From Branchiostoma floridae (taxonomy: Eukaryota > Chordata > Leptocardii > Amphioxiformes > Branchiostomatidae), in the NCBI RefSeq assembly GCF_000003815.2, contig NC_049985.1, positions 16,107,989 to 16,171,988 of the forward strand: a DNA stretch of 64,000 nucleotides. Direction: 5' to 3'. The notes under the pieces were generated by a model. It worked only from the letters and a program-made list of their open reading frames with translations, did no database searches and was not told the DNA's origin. Shown here piece by piece: positions 51,286 through 62,879 of this stretch (positions within the stretch are counted from its first letter, which is position 1; each line of letters opens with the position of its first letter). The translations under genes and the position numbers were made by a program.

Positions 51286-54200
51286 CTTTAAGTTCCGGCC
51301 TGGCAAGTTTGCTATGGTTGGAAAGGTCACTTAGCAAGGAATCGAAAGGTGCAAACTGCAAAATGTTGGGATACTTCCTTCTCGAGATATTCTTGACGGT
51401 ACAGACCCTGTTTAGGCGTAACCGCTAGCCGTCTTTTTTTAAGCACCGCCTGTGACGGCACCGGGTAGGGGCTGACTTAATAACGCGATTGTAGCTCAGG
51501 CTTTAAGTTCCGGCCTGGCAAGTTTGCTATGGTTGGAAAGGTCACTTAGCAAGAAATCGAAAGGTGCAAACCGCAAAATGTTGGGATACTTCCTTCTCGA
51601 GATATTCTTGACGGTACAGACCCTGTTTAGGCGTAACCGCTAGCCGTCTTTTTTTAAGCACCGCCTGTGACGGCACCGGGTAGGGGCTGACTTAATAACG
51701 CGATTGTAGCTCAGGCTTTAAGTTCCGGCCTGGCAAGTTTGCTATGGTTGGAAAGGTCACTTAGCAAGGAATCGAAGGGTGCAAACCGCAAAATGTTGGG
51801 ATACTTCCTTCTCGAGATATTCTTGACGGTACAGACCCTGTTTAGGCGTAACCGCTAGCCGTCTTTTTTTAAGCACCGCCTGTGACGGCACCGGGTAGGG
51901 GCTGACTTATAACGCGATTGAGGCTCAGGCTTTAAGTTCCGGCCTGGCAAGGTTTGCTATGGTTGGGAAAGGGCATTTAGCAAGGAATTCGAAAGGGGCA
52001 AACCGCAAAAAGGTGGGGATACTTCCTTCTCGAAAATATTCTTGAAGGTACCAAACCTGGTTTAGGCGTAAACCCTTAGCCGTCTTTTTTTAAGCACCGC
52101 CTGTGACGGCACCGGGTAGGGGCTGACTTAATAACCCGATTGTAGCTCAGGCTTTAAGTTCCGGCCTGGCAAGTTTGCTATGGTTGGAAAGGTCACTTAG
52201 CAAGGCATCGAAAGGTGCAAACCGCAAAATGTTGGGATACTTCCTTCTCGAGATATTCTTGACGGTACAGACCCTGTTTAGGCGTAACCGCTAGCCGTCT
52301 TTTTTTAAGCACCGCCTGTGACGGCACCGGGTAGGGGCTGACTTAATAACGCGATTGTAGCTCAGGCTTTAAGTTCCGGCCTGGCAAGTTTGCTATGGTT
52401 GGAAAGGTCACTTAGCAAGGAATCGAAAGGTGCAAACCGCAAAATGTTGGGATACTTCCTTCTCGAGATATTCTTGACGGTACAGACCCTGTTTAGGCGT
52501 AACCGCTAGCCGTCTTTTTTTCAGCACCGCCTGTGACGGCACCGGGTAGGGGCTGACTTAATAACGCGATTGTAGCTCAGGCTTTAAGTTCCGGCCTGGC
52601 AAGTTTGCTATGGTTGGAAAGGTCACTTAGCAAGGAATCGAAAGGTGCAAACCGCAAAATGTTGGAATACTTCCTTCTCGAGATATTCTTGACGGTACAG
52701 ACCCTGTTTAGGCGTAACCGCTAGCCGTCTTTTTTTAAGCACCGCCTGTGACGGCACCGGGTAGGGGCTGACTTAATAACGCGATTGTAGCTCAGGCTTT
52801 AAGTTCCGGCCTGGCAAGTTTGCTATGGTTGGAAAGGTCACTTAGCAAGGAATCGAAAGGTGCAAACCGCAAAATGTTGGGATACTTCCTTCTCGAGATA
52901 TTCTTGACGGTACAGACCCTGTTTAGGCGTAACCGCTAGCCGTCTTTTTTTAAGCACCGCCTGTGACGGCACCGGGTAGGGGCTGACTTAATAACGCGAT
53001 TGTAGCTCAGGCTTTAAGTTCCGGCCTGGCAAGTTTGCTATGGTTGGAAAGGTCACTTAGCAAGGAATCGAAAGGTGCAAACCGCAAAATGTTGGGATAC
53101 TTCCTTCTCGAGATATTCTTGACGGTACAGACCCTGTTTAGGCGTAACCGCTAGCCGTCTTTTTTTAAGCACCGCCTGTGACGGCACCGGGTAGGGGCTG
53201 ACTTAATAACGCGATTGTAGCTCAGGCTTTAAGTTCCGGCCTGGCAAGTTTGCTATGGTTGGAAAGGTCACTTAGCAAGGAATCGAAAGGTGCAAACCGC
53301 AAAATGTTGGAATACTTCCTTCTCGAGATATTCTTGACGGTACAGACCCTGTTTAGGCGTAACCGCTAGCCGTCTTTTTTTAAGCACCGCCTGTGACGGC
53401 ACCGGGTAGGGGCTGACTTAATAACGCGATTGTAGCTCAGGCTTTAAGTTCCGGCCTGGCAAGTTTGCTATGGTTGGAAAGGTCACTTAGCAAGGAATCG
53501 AAAGGTGCAAACCGCAAAATGTTGGAATACTTCCTTCTCGAGATATTCTTGACGGTACAGACCCTGTTTAGGCGTAACCGCTAGCCGTCTTTTTTTAAGC
53601 ACCGCCTGTGACGGCACCGGGTAGGGGCTGACTTAATAACGCGATTGTAGCTCAGGCTTTAAGTTCCGGCCTGGCAAGTTTGCTATGGTTGGAAAGGTCA
53701 CTTAGCAAGGAATCGAAAGGTGCAAACCGCAAAATGTTGGAATACTTCCTTCTCGAGATATTCTTGACGGTACAGACCCTGTTTAGGCGTAACCGCTAGC
53801 CGTCTTTTTTTAAGCACCGCCTGTGACGGCACCGGGTAGGGGCTGACTTAATAACGCGATTGTAGCTCAGGCTTTAAGTTCCGGCCTGGCAAGTTTGCTA
53901 TGGTTGGAAAGGTCACTTAGCAAGGAATCGAAAGGTGCAAACCGCAAAATGTTGGAATACTTCCTTCTCGAGATATTCTTGACGGTACAGACCCTGTTTA
54001 GGCGTAACCGCTAGCCGTCTTTTTTTAAGCACCGCCTGTGACGGCACCGGGTAGGGGCTGACTTAATAACGCGATTGTAGCTCAGGCTTTAAGTTCCGGC
54101 CTGGCAAGTTTGCTATGGTTGGAAAGGTCACTTAGCAAGGAATCGAAAGGTGCAAACCGCAAAATGTTGGAATACTTCCTTCTCGAGATATTCTTGACGG

Positions 54201-55267
54201 TACAGACCCTGTTTAGGCGTAACCGCTAGCCGTCTTTTTTTAAGCACCGCCTGTGACGGCACCGGGTAGGGGCTGACTTAATAACGCGATTGTAGCTCAG
54301 GCTTTAAGTTCCGGCCTGGCAAGTTTGCTATGGTTGGAAAGGTCACTTAGCAAGGAATCGAAAGGTGCAAACCGCAAAATGTTGGATACTTCCTTCTCGA
54401 GATATTCTTGACGGTACAGACCCTGTTTAGGCGTAACCGCTAGCCGTCTTTTTTTAAGCACCGCCTGTGACGGCACCGGGTAGGGGCTGACTTAATAACG
54501 CGATTGTAGCTCAGGCTTTAAGTTCCGGCCTGGCAAGTTTGCTATGGTTGGAAAGGTCACTTAGCAAGGAATCGAAAGGTGCAAACCGCAAAATGTTGGA
54601 ATACTTCCTTCTCGAGATATTCTTGACGGTACAGACCCTGTTTAGGCGTAACCGCTAGCCGTCTTTTTTTAAGCACCGCCTGTGACGGCACCGGGTAGGG
54701 GCTGACTTAATAACGCGATTGTAGCTCAGGCTTTAAGTTCCGGCCTGGCAAGTTTGCTATGGTTGGAAAGGTCACTTAGCAAGGAATCGAAAGGTGCAAA
54801 CCGCAAAATGTTGGGATACTTCCTTCTCGAGATATTCTTGAGGGTACAGACCCTGTTTAGGCGTAACCGCTAGCCGTCTTTTTTTAAGCACCGCCTGTGA
54901 CGGCACCGGGTAGGGGCTGACTTAATAACGCGATTGTAGCTCAGGCTTTAAGTTCCGGCCTGGCAAGTTTGCTATGGTTGGAAAGGTCACTTAGCAAGGA
55001 ATTGAAAGGTGCAAACCGCAAAATGTTGGGATACTTCCTTCTCGAGATATTCTTGACGGTACAGACCCTGTTTAGGCGTAACCGCTAGCCGTCTTTTTTT
55101 AAGCACCGCCTGTGACGGCACCGGGTAGGGGCTGACTTAATAACGCGATTGTAGCTCAGGCTTTAAGTTCCGGCCTGGCAAGTTTGCTATGGTTGGAAAG
55201 GTCACTTAGCAAGGAATCGAAAGGTGCAAACCGCAAAATGTGGAATACTTCTTCTCGAGAATCTGAG
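51286..55267 (+). repeat. Minisatellite, about 18.5 units of 215 bp
   Basis: Units start CTTTAAGTTCCGGCCTGGCA, at 51286, 51501, 51716, 51930, 52152, 52367, 52582 and so on. Each contains GATACTTCCTTCTCGAGATA, GGCGTAACCGCTAGCCGTC, AAGCACCGCCTGTGACGGCA and GCGATTGTAGCTCAGG. Units are nearly identical except the fourth (51930-52151). A G/A variant (GTTGGGATAC or GTTGGAATAC) divides them into subtypes. The array runs into an assembly gap, so its true length is unknown. Confidence 0.95.
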
Positions 55268-55367
55268 NNNNNNNNNNNNNNNNNNNNNNNNNNNNNNNNN
55301 NNNNNNNNNNNNNNNNNNNNNNNNNNNNNNNNNNNNNNNNNNNNNNNNNNNNNNNNNNNNNNNNNNN
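55268..55367. other. Assembly gap (100 N) in the satellite
   Basis: The gap lies at the boundary between the homogeneous 215-bp array and its diverged relatives. Array collapse is the likely cause. Confidence 0.95.
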
Positions 55368-57730
55368 GTGACTTAAAACTGCGATTGTAGCTTAGAGTTT
55401 AAGTTCAGGCCGGGCACACTTGGTATGGTTGGAAAGGTCCCTTAGTGAGGAATTGAAAGATGAAAACCGCAAAATGTTCGGATACTTCCTTCTCGACTCG
55501 AGTATAGCCCCCCCCCCGGGGGACACTTTCTTCCTGAGATATTCTTGAATATATGGACCCTCTTTGGGCGCAACCGCTAGCTCTTTTTTTTGACGCACCG
55601 CCTGTCACGGCACCGGGTAAGGTGATGACTTAATGTCGCGATTAAAACTTAGGGTTTAAGTTTCGGCCTGGCAAACTTGGTATGGTTGGAAAGGTCCCTT
55701 AGTAAGGAATTGAAGGATGAAAACAGCAAAATGTTTGAATACTTCCTTTCCGATATATTCTTGAGTATACGGACCCTGTTTAGGGTCAACCGCTAGCTCC
55801 TTGTTTTGAAACACCGCCTGTCATGGCACCGGGTAGGGTGATGACTTAAGACTGTGATTGTAGCTTAGAGTTTAAATGCCGGCCTGGCACACTTGGTATG
55901 GCTGGAAAGGTCCCTTAGTGAGGAATTGAAAGATGAAAACCGCAAAATGTTCGGATACTTCCTTCTCGACTCGAGATATTCTTGAGTATAAGGACCCTGT
56001 TTGGGCGCGACCGCTAGCTTCTTTTTTTGAAACACCGCCTGTCTTGGCACCGGGTAGGGTGGTGACTTAAAACTGCGATTGTAGCTTAGAGTTTAAGTTC
56101 AGGCCGGGCACACTTGGTATGGTTGGAAAGGTCACTTAGTGAGGAATTGAAAGATGAAAACCGCAAAATGTTCGGATACTTCCTTCTCGACTCGAGATAT
56201 TCTTGAGTATAAGGACCCTCTTTAGGCGCAACCGCTAGCTCCTTTTCATCACCCTACTCGGTGCCATGACAGGCGGTGTTTCAAAACAAATCTTGATATC
56301 ATTAGAAAGGTCTTAGTGCCTAATTGAAAGATGAAAACCGGTTTTTTATCGGATGTTTTGTTGCCGAGATATTCTCGAGTATAGCCCCCCCCCGGGGGAC
56401 ACTTTCTTCCTGAGATATTCTTGAATATATGGACCCTCTTTGGGCGCAACCGCTAGCTCTTTTTTTTGACGCACCGCCTGTCACGGCACCGGGTAAGGTG
56501 ATGACTTAATGTCGCGATTAAAACTTAGGGTTTAAGTTTCGGCCTGGCAAACTTGGTATGGTTGGAAAGGTCCCTTAGTAAGGAATTGAAGGATGAAAAC
56601 AGCAAAATGTTTGAATACTTCCTTTCCGATATATTCTTGAGTATACGGACCCTGTTTAGGGTCAACCGCTAGCTCCTTGTTTTGAAACACCGCCTGTCAT
56701 GGCACCGGGTAGGGTGATGACTTAAGACTGTGATTGTAGCTTAGAGTTTAAATGCCGGCCTGGCACACTTGGTATGGCTGGAAAGGTCCCTTAGTGAGGA
56801 ATTGAAAGATGAAAACCGCAAAATGTTCGGATACTTCCTTCTCGACTCGAGATATTCTTGAGTATAAGGACCCTGTTTGGGCGCGACCGCTAGCTTCTTT
56901 TTTTGAAACACCGCCTGTCTTGGCACCGGGTAGGGTGGTGACTTAAAACTGCGATTGTAGCTTAGAGTTTAAGTTCAGGCCGGGCACACTTGGTATGGTT
57001 GGAAAGGTCACTTAGTGAGGAATTGAAAGATGAAAACCGCAAAATGTTCGGATACTTCCTTCTCGACTCGAGATATTCTTGAGTATAAGGACCCTCTTTA
57101 GGCGCAACCGCTAGCTCCTTTTCATCACCCTACTCGGTGCCATGACAGGCGGTGTTTCAAAACAAATCTTGATATCATTAGAAAGGTCTTAGTGCCTAAT
57201 TGAAAGATGAAAACCGGTTTTTTATCGGATGTTTTGTTGCCGAGATATTCTCGAGTATAGCCCCCCCCCGGGGGACACTTTCTTCCTGAGATATTCTTGA
57301 ATATATGGACCCTCTTTGGGCGCAACCGCTAGCTCTTTTTTTTGACGCACCGCCTGTCACGGCACCGGGTAAGGTGATGACTTAATGTCGCGATTAAAAC
57401 TTAGGGTTTAAGTTTCGGCCTGGCAAACTTGGTATGGTTGGAAAGGTCCCTTAGTAAGGAATTGAAGGATGAAAACAGCAAAATGTTTGAATACTTCCTT
57501 TCCGATATATTCTTGAGTATACGGACCCTGTTTAGGGTCAACCGCTAGCTCCTTTAGGCGCAACCGCTAGCTCCTTTTCATCACCCTACTCGGTGCCATG
57601 ACAGGCGGTGTTTCAAAACAAATCTTGATATCATTAGAAAGGTCTTAGTGCCTAATTGAAAGATGAAAACCGGTTTTTTATCGGATGTTTTGTTGCCGAG
57701 ATATTCTCGAGTATAGCCCCCCCCCCCCCA
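55368..57730 (+). repeat. Diverged satellite with 876-bp higher-order repeat
   Basis: Related units (AACCGCTAGCTC, CACCGCCTGTCACGGCACCG, GGTATGGTTGGAAAGGTC) differ from one another by 10-25 percent. The block starting at the poly-C motif AGTATAGCCCCCCC (55501) recurs at 56378 and 57254, so four different units form one 876-bp repeat present twice and a partial third time. Encoded short frames at 55865 and 56741, and at 56249 and 57125, are identical. Confidence 0.9.
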
Positions 57731-57962
57731 TTAACTAACCGCTAACTAGCACCTACGCGCGTTCATACGCTGAGAGCCAGGGGTAGGGGCGTCGATACCT
57801 TTATTCTGTTATTCAAGCTAAGTTCCGGCCCGGCAAACTTGATATCATTAGAAAGGTCTCTTAGTGCCTAATTGAAAGATGCAAACCGCTTTTTAATCGG
57901 ATGTTTTGTTATCGATATATTCCTGATCGTTTGCACTCTTGTCCTAACCGCTATCCTTAACC
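57731..57962 (+). repeat. Degenerate satellite edge
   Basis: Still shows AAGTTCCGGCCCGGCAAACT, TCATTAGAAAGGTCTCTTAG and a final TAACCGCTATCCTTAACCG before the ANK-MYND relic begins abruptly. Confidence 0.6.
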
Positions 57963-58113
57963 GAGAGCCGTGACTGACAGAAAGAACACTGGTGTCTCGG
58001 ACACAGGAAGTGCCGGGGCATGACGTATACTCTGCCCAGGGACCAGACCGCTCCAAACATGTCCACTTGGGCGAACAAATGCTTCTGTACATGGAAGAAC
58101 GTGTACAACAAAC
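57963..58113 (+). pseudogene. Relic of ANK-MYND last exon next to the satellite
   Basis: AGCCGTGACTGACAGAAAGA, ACACTGGTGTCTCGGACACA and GGAAGTGC correspond to the SRDCQ..HWSVGHKKC part. The cysteine codon TGT has become TGA and there is a frameshift. The tail CAGGGACCAGACCGCTCC and GAAGAACGTGTACAAC follows. The upstream part of the exon is replaced by satellite DNA. Confidence 0.8.
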
Positions 58114-58760
58114 ATAAGTCTACCAATTCTGAAAAAAAAACTTTCTTATCTAAAGCATTATTGACCATATACGAGACCGCTGCAGTCGTATACGTGTATC
58201 AAATGTTTCACAGAATAGCAAGCCGCATGTTACCATATAGCTACTAGTCTTTATGTCTGAAGATATATTTCTGACGTTCTTGTAGGAAAGATAATGTCAA
58301 GGTCATATCATAATACTACACATGCACTGTACAGTGTACAGATGGATGTTAATTCATCTTGCTTTCAGAGTTATGACTTATAAACCACTTGTGTGAAAGT
58401 TAGGACATTAAACAGACACTGTTAAGGCTTGCTGTATTGATGGTACCATCGACTTTTTCACCGATTTGGAAAAAAGACGCACTTGTGAATAATAGTAATG
58501 AGTTAAATTTTACAGGATTTGAGTTTATACAAACTCAAGGAAAGGACACCTCTTTGTATCTCCTTGCAAGTTGTTACATTTGTACTATTGATCAGCATAG
58601 TGCTTGAGCGGGCGACAAGATATTATGATGAGCATAGTGCTTCAATGTTATTATTCTATTGCTCTGCTCTCTGTATTTAAGCCCTGATGTATTTCAATGT
58701 CTACCCGATGTGGAAAATCCACTTGATAATCTGTACTCTTGCTAGGTCTTCAGCTGTACC
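58114..58760. other. 3' flank of the ANK-MYND relic
   Basis: Parallels the sequence downstream of gene C (compare 58480-58760 with 40160-40383). No gene. Confidence 0.5.
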
Positions 58761-58799
58761 ATCGCTGGTTAGAAATATAAATAGCCGGGGCCGAACCTC

Positions 58800-59115
58800 T
58801 GCTCGGAGAGTACCAAAATAGCAACCAAACGCAAAAAAAAAAACACTCACGCGAAAATGATAGCAATGACTTCGCATATTTGTGCAGTAATCACTAAAAG
58901 CGAGAATCATTGAGTACTTGTATAGGACGATATAATTATCCGGAAAAATAGAAAACAAGGTTTAATACTCCCTTTCAAAATCTTTACGCGTTCATTCTGC
59001 TCACGTGACATGTGGCGAGAAATACTTCACGTGACAAAACAACTTCCGTAAGTGATAAAACAACTTCCGTCTCGTAAATTCAGAGACTCAGACTGTCAGA
59101 CATGTCGACAGCACG
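58800..59115 (+). promoter_or_regulatory. Orphan ANK-MYND promoter copy
   Basis: GCAACCAAACGCAAAA, CTTCGCATATTTGTGCAG and AATCACTAAAAGC are followed by CACGTG at 59002-59007 and 59028-59033 (26 bp apart here) and GACAGCACGCGCGCAAGG. No first ANK exon follows; the 59135-60018 segmental duplication begins instead. So the promoter either is dead or now drives whatever lies in the duplicated segment. Confidence 0.5.
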
Positions 59116-59134
59116 CGCGCAAGGTGTGAACTAA

Positions 59135-60018
59135 TGCATGCGCTTCATATGGAAATATCCCAAAGAATCGCGGCACCTTTTTTTTAACCAATCAGGTTTG
59201 ATTTGGGATACTAATGCTAGTCAAAACGCGCTATCTAATTGGATGACAGAGGAAAAGACCTTAAACGGTGACCAATGGCAGACGTCTTTAATATTCAACA
59301 TGGCTAAGCTACTGAGCGTTCCTCTTCGCTGATTGGCTGCACTTTGATAATCAAATTATCAGACTTCACGTGCAAGAAGACACATTGTCAATCACTGGTG
59401 CTTGTCAAGGATTTGGGATGCGTTGTTCGTTTTTCGCAATGTTTTTCGTCTTATGGGGATTAATTCCGCGGGATATTCTACAGAAGATTGCGGGACTGGC
59501 CGCTACACTGGGAGCTACACAAATATTTGAGGTGGGTGGCTTCCTCGTAACAATTTGTTAAATACCAATTGTAGCGCACCTGCACTTGAGGAGCTATGCC
59601 AAACGCCCTCCCCCCCCCCCACAAACATAACGAACAAAAGCAAAAAGCGATCACCGCGTCTTAAGCCAAAAGACCCTCGTCCTAATCCGTGTCCTGAGTC
59701 TTCCACCAAATGAAGTTGGACACGTACATGCATGGAAGAAGAAGAAGAAATGGCCAATTAACATTGATCATAACACATGCGTTCCATGCGTTAGCTACCT
59801 TACGTTAGGCCATGTTGATTTGATTATATGGATGACATCCACGAGAGCATCAATTTTCGGTCGTTTCCAAAAATGAATTTAAAAAGTTGTCAACCAAACA
59901 TCGTAAATTGCTCAAAGCAGCTTCGAAATAAGCAAATAGATTCTGTAGAATGTATAACTATCATGCAATTAAAAAAATATTTTTCAGAATGTAGAACGAT
60001 ATGAATGTCAGTAGATTG
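59135..60018 (+). repeat. Segmental duplication, copy 2
   Basis: Pairs with 49146-50025. It includes the same donor-like GAGGTGGGTGGCT and the AAATACCAATTGTAGCGC block. Confidence 0.85.
59418..59531 (+). CDS. Possible signal-peptide first exon, unknown protein
   Basis: ATG at 59418 opens MRCSFFAMFFVLWGLIPRDI, a basic start plus a hydrophobic stretch typical of a signal peptide, then LQKIAGLAATLGATQIFE, then a donor-like GAG|GTGGGT. Frames further upstream are also open. The copy at 49.4 kb is frameshifted. A related donor region (GCTACACAAATGTGAAGGTG) occurs at 60400. No downstream exon was recognised, so function and reality remain open. Confidence 0.3.
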
Positions 60019-61690
60019 GATTAAAACTTGATATTTAAATGAGTAGATCAAATTACTTTTTGATTAATCTTTTGCCAAACACCTGCTTTTTTGCCTACCA
60101 CTGCGTTACCGTGACATCGTCTCCTCTCTTGTCCAGTTTAGATTATCACACAGTGAGCTGGGTACGAGAGATCCAAGATGGTGGACAGACAAATTGCAAA
60201 ACCCACCGACAAGTCGCGTAGCATCAAGTTGCTCTACGTGTAGCCTATGTACTTGGATACCACTTCCAGTCGACGAATGCAGCGCCTGTTGTGGATTTTG
60301 GTTTCTTTTTTCACATTTGGACACGAAGTACCGTCACCAGGATTTTCGTTATTTCAAGTGGGAATTTGAAGAAGAATCTTCATGTGACCGCCTCAGGTGC
60401 TACACAAATGTGAAGGTGGGTTACAATTTGTTAAATATCAATATGAATAAAATCATCTTGACGTTGACGTTGATAATAAGTCCTTTCACAGAGATCAGGA
60501 CGCGGCGACAGGAATTCTAGGTTAATATGCCAAAGGTAACGCCTCGAAAAAGAAGTCAAAACCCGTCTGGGCGTTGTTATGCAAATCGAACAATGGTCGA
60601 CACATACCAGGATTGTTTTTTCTATCGGCCTTTTATAATTACCTTTGACATATTACCTAGAATTTCTGTCGACGCACATGAGTCCCGATCTCTGTGAGAG
60701 GGCACATGATTAACACATGATTTACATAGACTAGTATATTACGTTACCCTATCTAAATGTTATCTGTGCAAAATGCATTTAACGTTGCATCAGACATTCA
60801 TGGTACTGGTTTATCAGATTACCTTATAAAGGTTACATCTGTCATGTTACACCACATTTTCATGTTCGCCCCAATATTTCCGTCAGATCTTAAGGAGGGT
60901 GGAACAATTTTCGCGGCCCTACTAGAATATTTGTTCCGCCCATGAAAACTGCCCCCCCCCCGCACACACAATCTTTCAACTGGAATGATATACGTCATAA
61001 CAACAACTTTCCTTAACTCAGACATCTCTACATGAGTTTTTACATTGCGATTCAAGATATTTCAGAAGTGATTGTGAAACGTTTCTGCGAATTTCAGGAG
61101 GGCGAACCAATTTTCAAGTCCTTCTGAAATACTTCGCCCGCCCTTTAAAAGTGTCTCGCCTTACAATCCTCCAGTGGAGGAATCTAAGTTATGACAATCA
61201 GTTTTATTAACTTGGACATACTTTTGACATTGCGATTGTAGATGTTTCAAAGTGGTTGCATGACGATACTCCGATGTTTCAGAATTGAATATAGAACGAT
61301 GTTGTAATCTAAGTCATCAGCAGTATGTGTATGTGTATGTCTCGCGTTTATCTGTGTGTGCAGACAAGTCTGTCTCAGTCTTGTCTGAAAAAGTCAGAAC
61401 AATCCGAAGGCTTCAGATAGGTCTTAGAGCAATTCTGATACACAGAAAACAATATAGGAAGGCGAAGCATGTTTCTTTTTGTTAAAAAGGAGTAAAGTTT
61501 GATATATATAGCAACCAAAGACGCCTTATTACGCAATAAACTTAATCATTTCCATCTTCATCTACTAGTTAGTACCATGGAATTTCAATGCAAGCAGTTG
61601 AACTCTGTTATTATCGCTAATGCTCAAGAGCAACATAGCAAGAAACTTCAGGTGAACGTTGTACTCGTACTCGTGGGCCTTCGTAGTTAA
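60019..61690. other. No gene recognised
   Basis: The plus-strand frame at 60194-60520 ends in a region similar to the donor of the 49.4/59.4-kb exon but shows no domain. Two blocks (60880-60945 and 61095-61145) share GGAGGGTGGAACAATTTT/GGAGGGCGAACCAATTTT and TTCGCCCGCCC-type motifs, indicating a degenerate repeat of about 220 bp. Confidence 0.4.
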
Positions 61691-62080
61691 TAGGCCACGC
61701 CTAGCTCCTGGGTCTGCGCTCCAAATATGGTAAAAGGGCAGAATTTCGGAATTGGTACGGAATTGTAATCCCCAAACCTAATCAAAAGATTGTACTTTGT
61801 TGCCGAGATATTCTCGATTATAGGGTCCCCTTAGATAACCGCTAGGTAACCGTTAAGTAACCGTTAAGTAACCCTTACGCGCGTATATACGTCGGAGTTT
61901 CCGCAATCTTAAACGATCTTCCGGCGGGTTAACTTTGATATCGTTGGAAAAGTCCATTGGTAGGGAATTGTAATCCACAAACCGCATTAAAAGATTGTAC
62001 TTTGTTGCCGAGATATTCTCGATTATAGGGTCCCCTCAGATAACGGCTACGTAACCGCTAAGTAACACTTGCGCGCGTAT

Positions 62081-62218
62081 ATCAAATCAAATCAAATCAA
62101 ACTTTATTTAATCAACTCAGCAGTCAATCAGACTGACTTGTGTCGATTGTACAAGGAAATCATGACATATCAATAATAACATATTAATTATTCTAACACA
62201 TTGGCAATTAAAGTCAGG
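62081..62218 (-). mobile_element. LINE 3'-end copy, tandemly duplicated
   Basis: On the minus strand it ends ATTAAATAAAGTTTGATTTG plus ATTTGATTTGATA, a polyadenylation motif followed by a TTTGA-type tail. The same 138 bp occurs at 62284-62420 with a few differences. The left flanks of both copies are the same satellite sequence, so a satellite unit carrying the LINE end was duplicated (period about 203 bp). Confidence 0.7.
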
Positions 62219-62283
62219 ATATTCTCGATTATAGGGTCCCCTTAGATAAAAGCTACGTAACCGCTAAGTAACCCTTACGCGCG

Positions 62284-62710
62284 TATATCAAATCAAATCA
62301 AACTTTATTTAATCAACTTAGCAGTCAATCAGACTGAATTGTGTCGATTGTACAAGGAAATCATTACATATCAATAATAACATATTAATTATTCTAACAC
62401 ATTGGCAATTAAAGTCAGGAGATAGGTAGAATATTTTTTCAAAAACATTTCGTGTATCGATTAATTTAAATCTCTTAACGACGTACATACCAATTACAAA
62501 ACAACTGAGTACAGGTACACATACAGCAAGCGGACGATATTGCACATAGGAACAGACAATATTGCAAATAGTGACATGGGACTCAGACCAAGTCTAGTAA
62601 GTCTCTCGCTACCCTCGCCACAAACGAGTTCCTATGTCTCTCAGTACGGCTGACTGGCACTTTATACGGCTTTCTGCGCCTCAGTTCATATCGAGGTCGG
62701 AGTCGGAGTT
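62284..62710 (-). mobile_element. LINE fragment: ORF2 C-terminus and 3' UTR
   Basis: On the minus strand the frame ending at 62583 contains RYELRRRKPYKVPVSRTERH then RNSFVARVARDLLDL. A Y-LR-R, then VP..RTER..NSF..R..R pattern is typical of the end of CR1/Jockey-type ORF2. It is followed by about 300 bp of 3' UTR to the TTTGA tail. Degraded and 5'-truncated. Confidence 0.65.
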
Positions 62711-62879
62711 TCCGCGATCTTAAACGATCTTCCGGTGGGTTAAGTTTAGTATCGTTGGAAAGGTCCCTTGGTAGGGAATTAAAATCCACAAACAACATAA
62801 AAAGAATAAACTTGTTGCCGAGATATTCTCGATTATAGGGTCCCCTTAGGTAACCGCAACGTAACCGCTAATTAGCGTT

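Noticed and set aside
51286-57730. CRISPR array
   Set aside because: Repeats are 215 bp with no unique spacers between short repeats, in eukaryotic DNA. It is a minisatellite.
60194-60520. 108-codon frame with several cysteines
   Set aside because: The start region is not conserved with the duplicated exons, it runs through the donor-like site into intron-like DNA, and no domain is visible.
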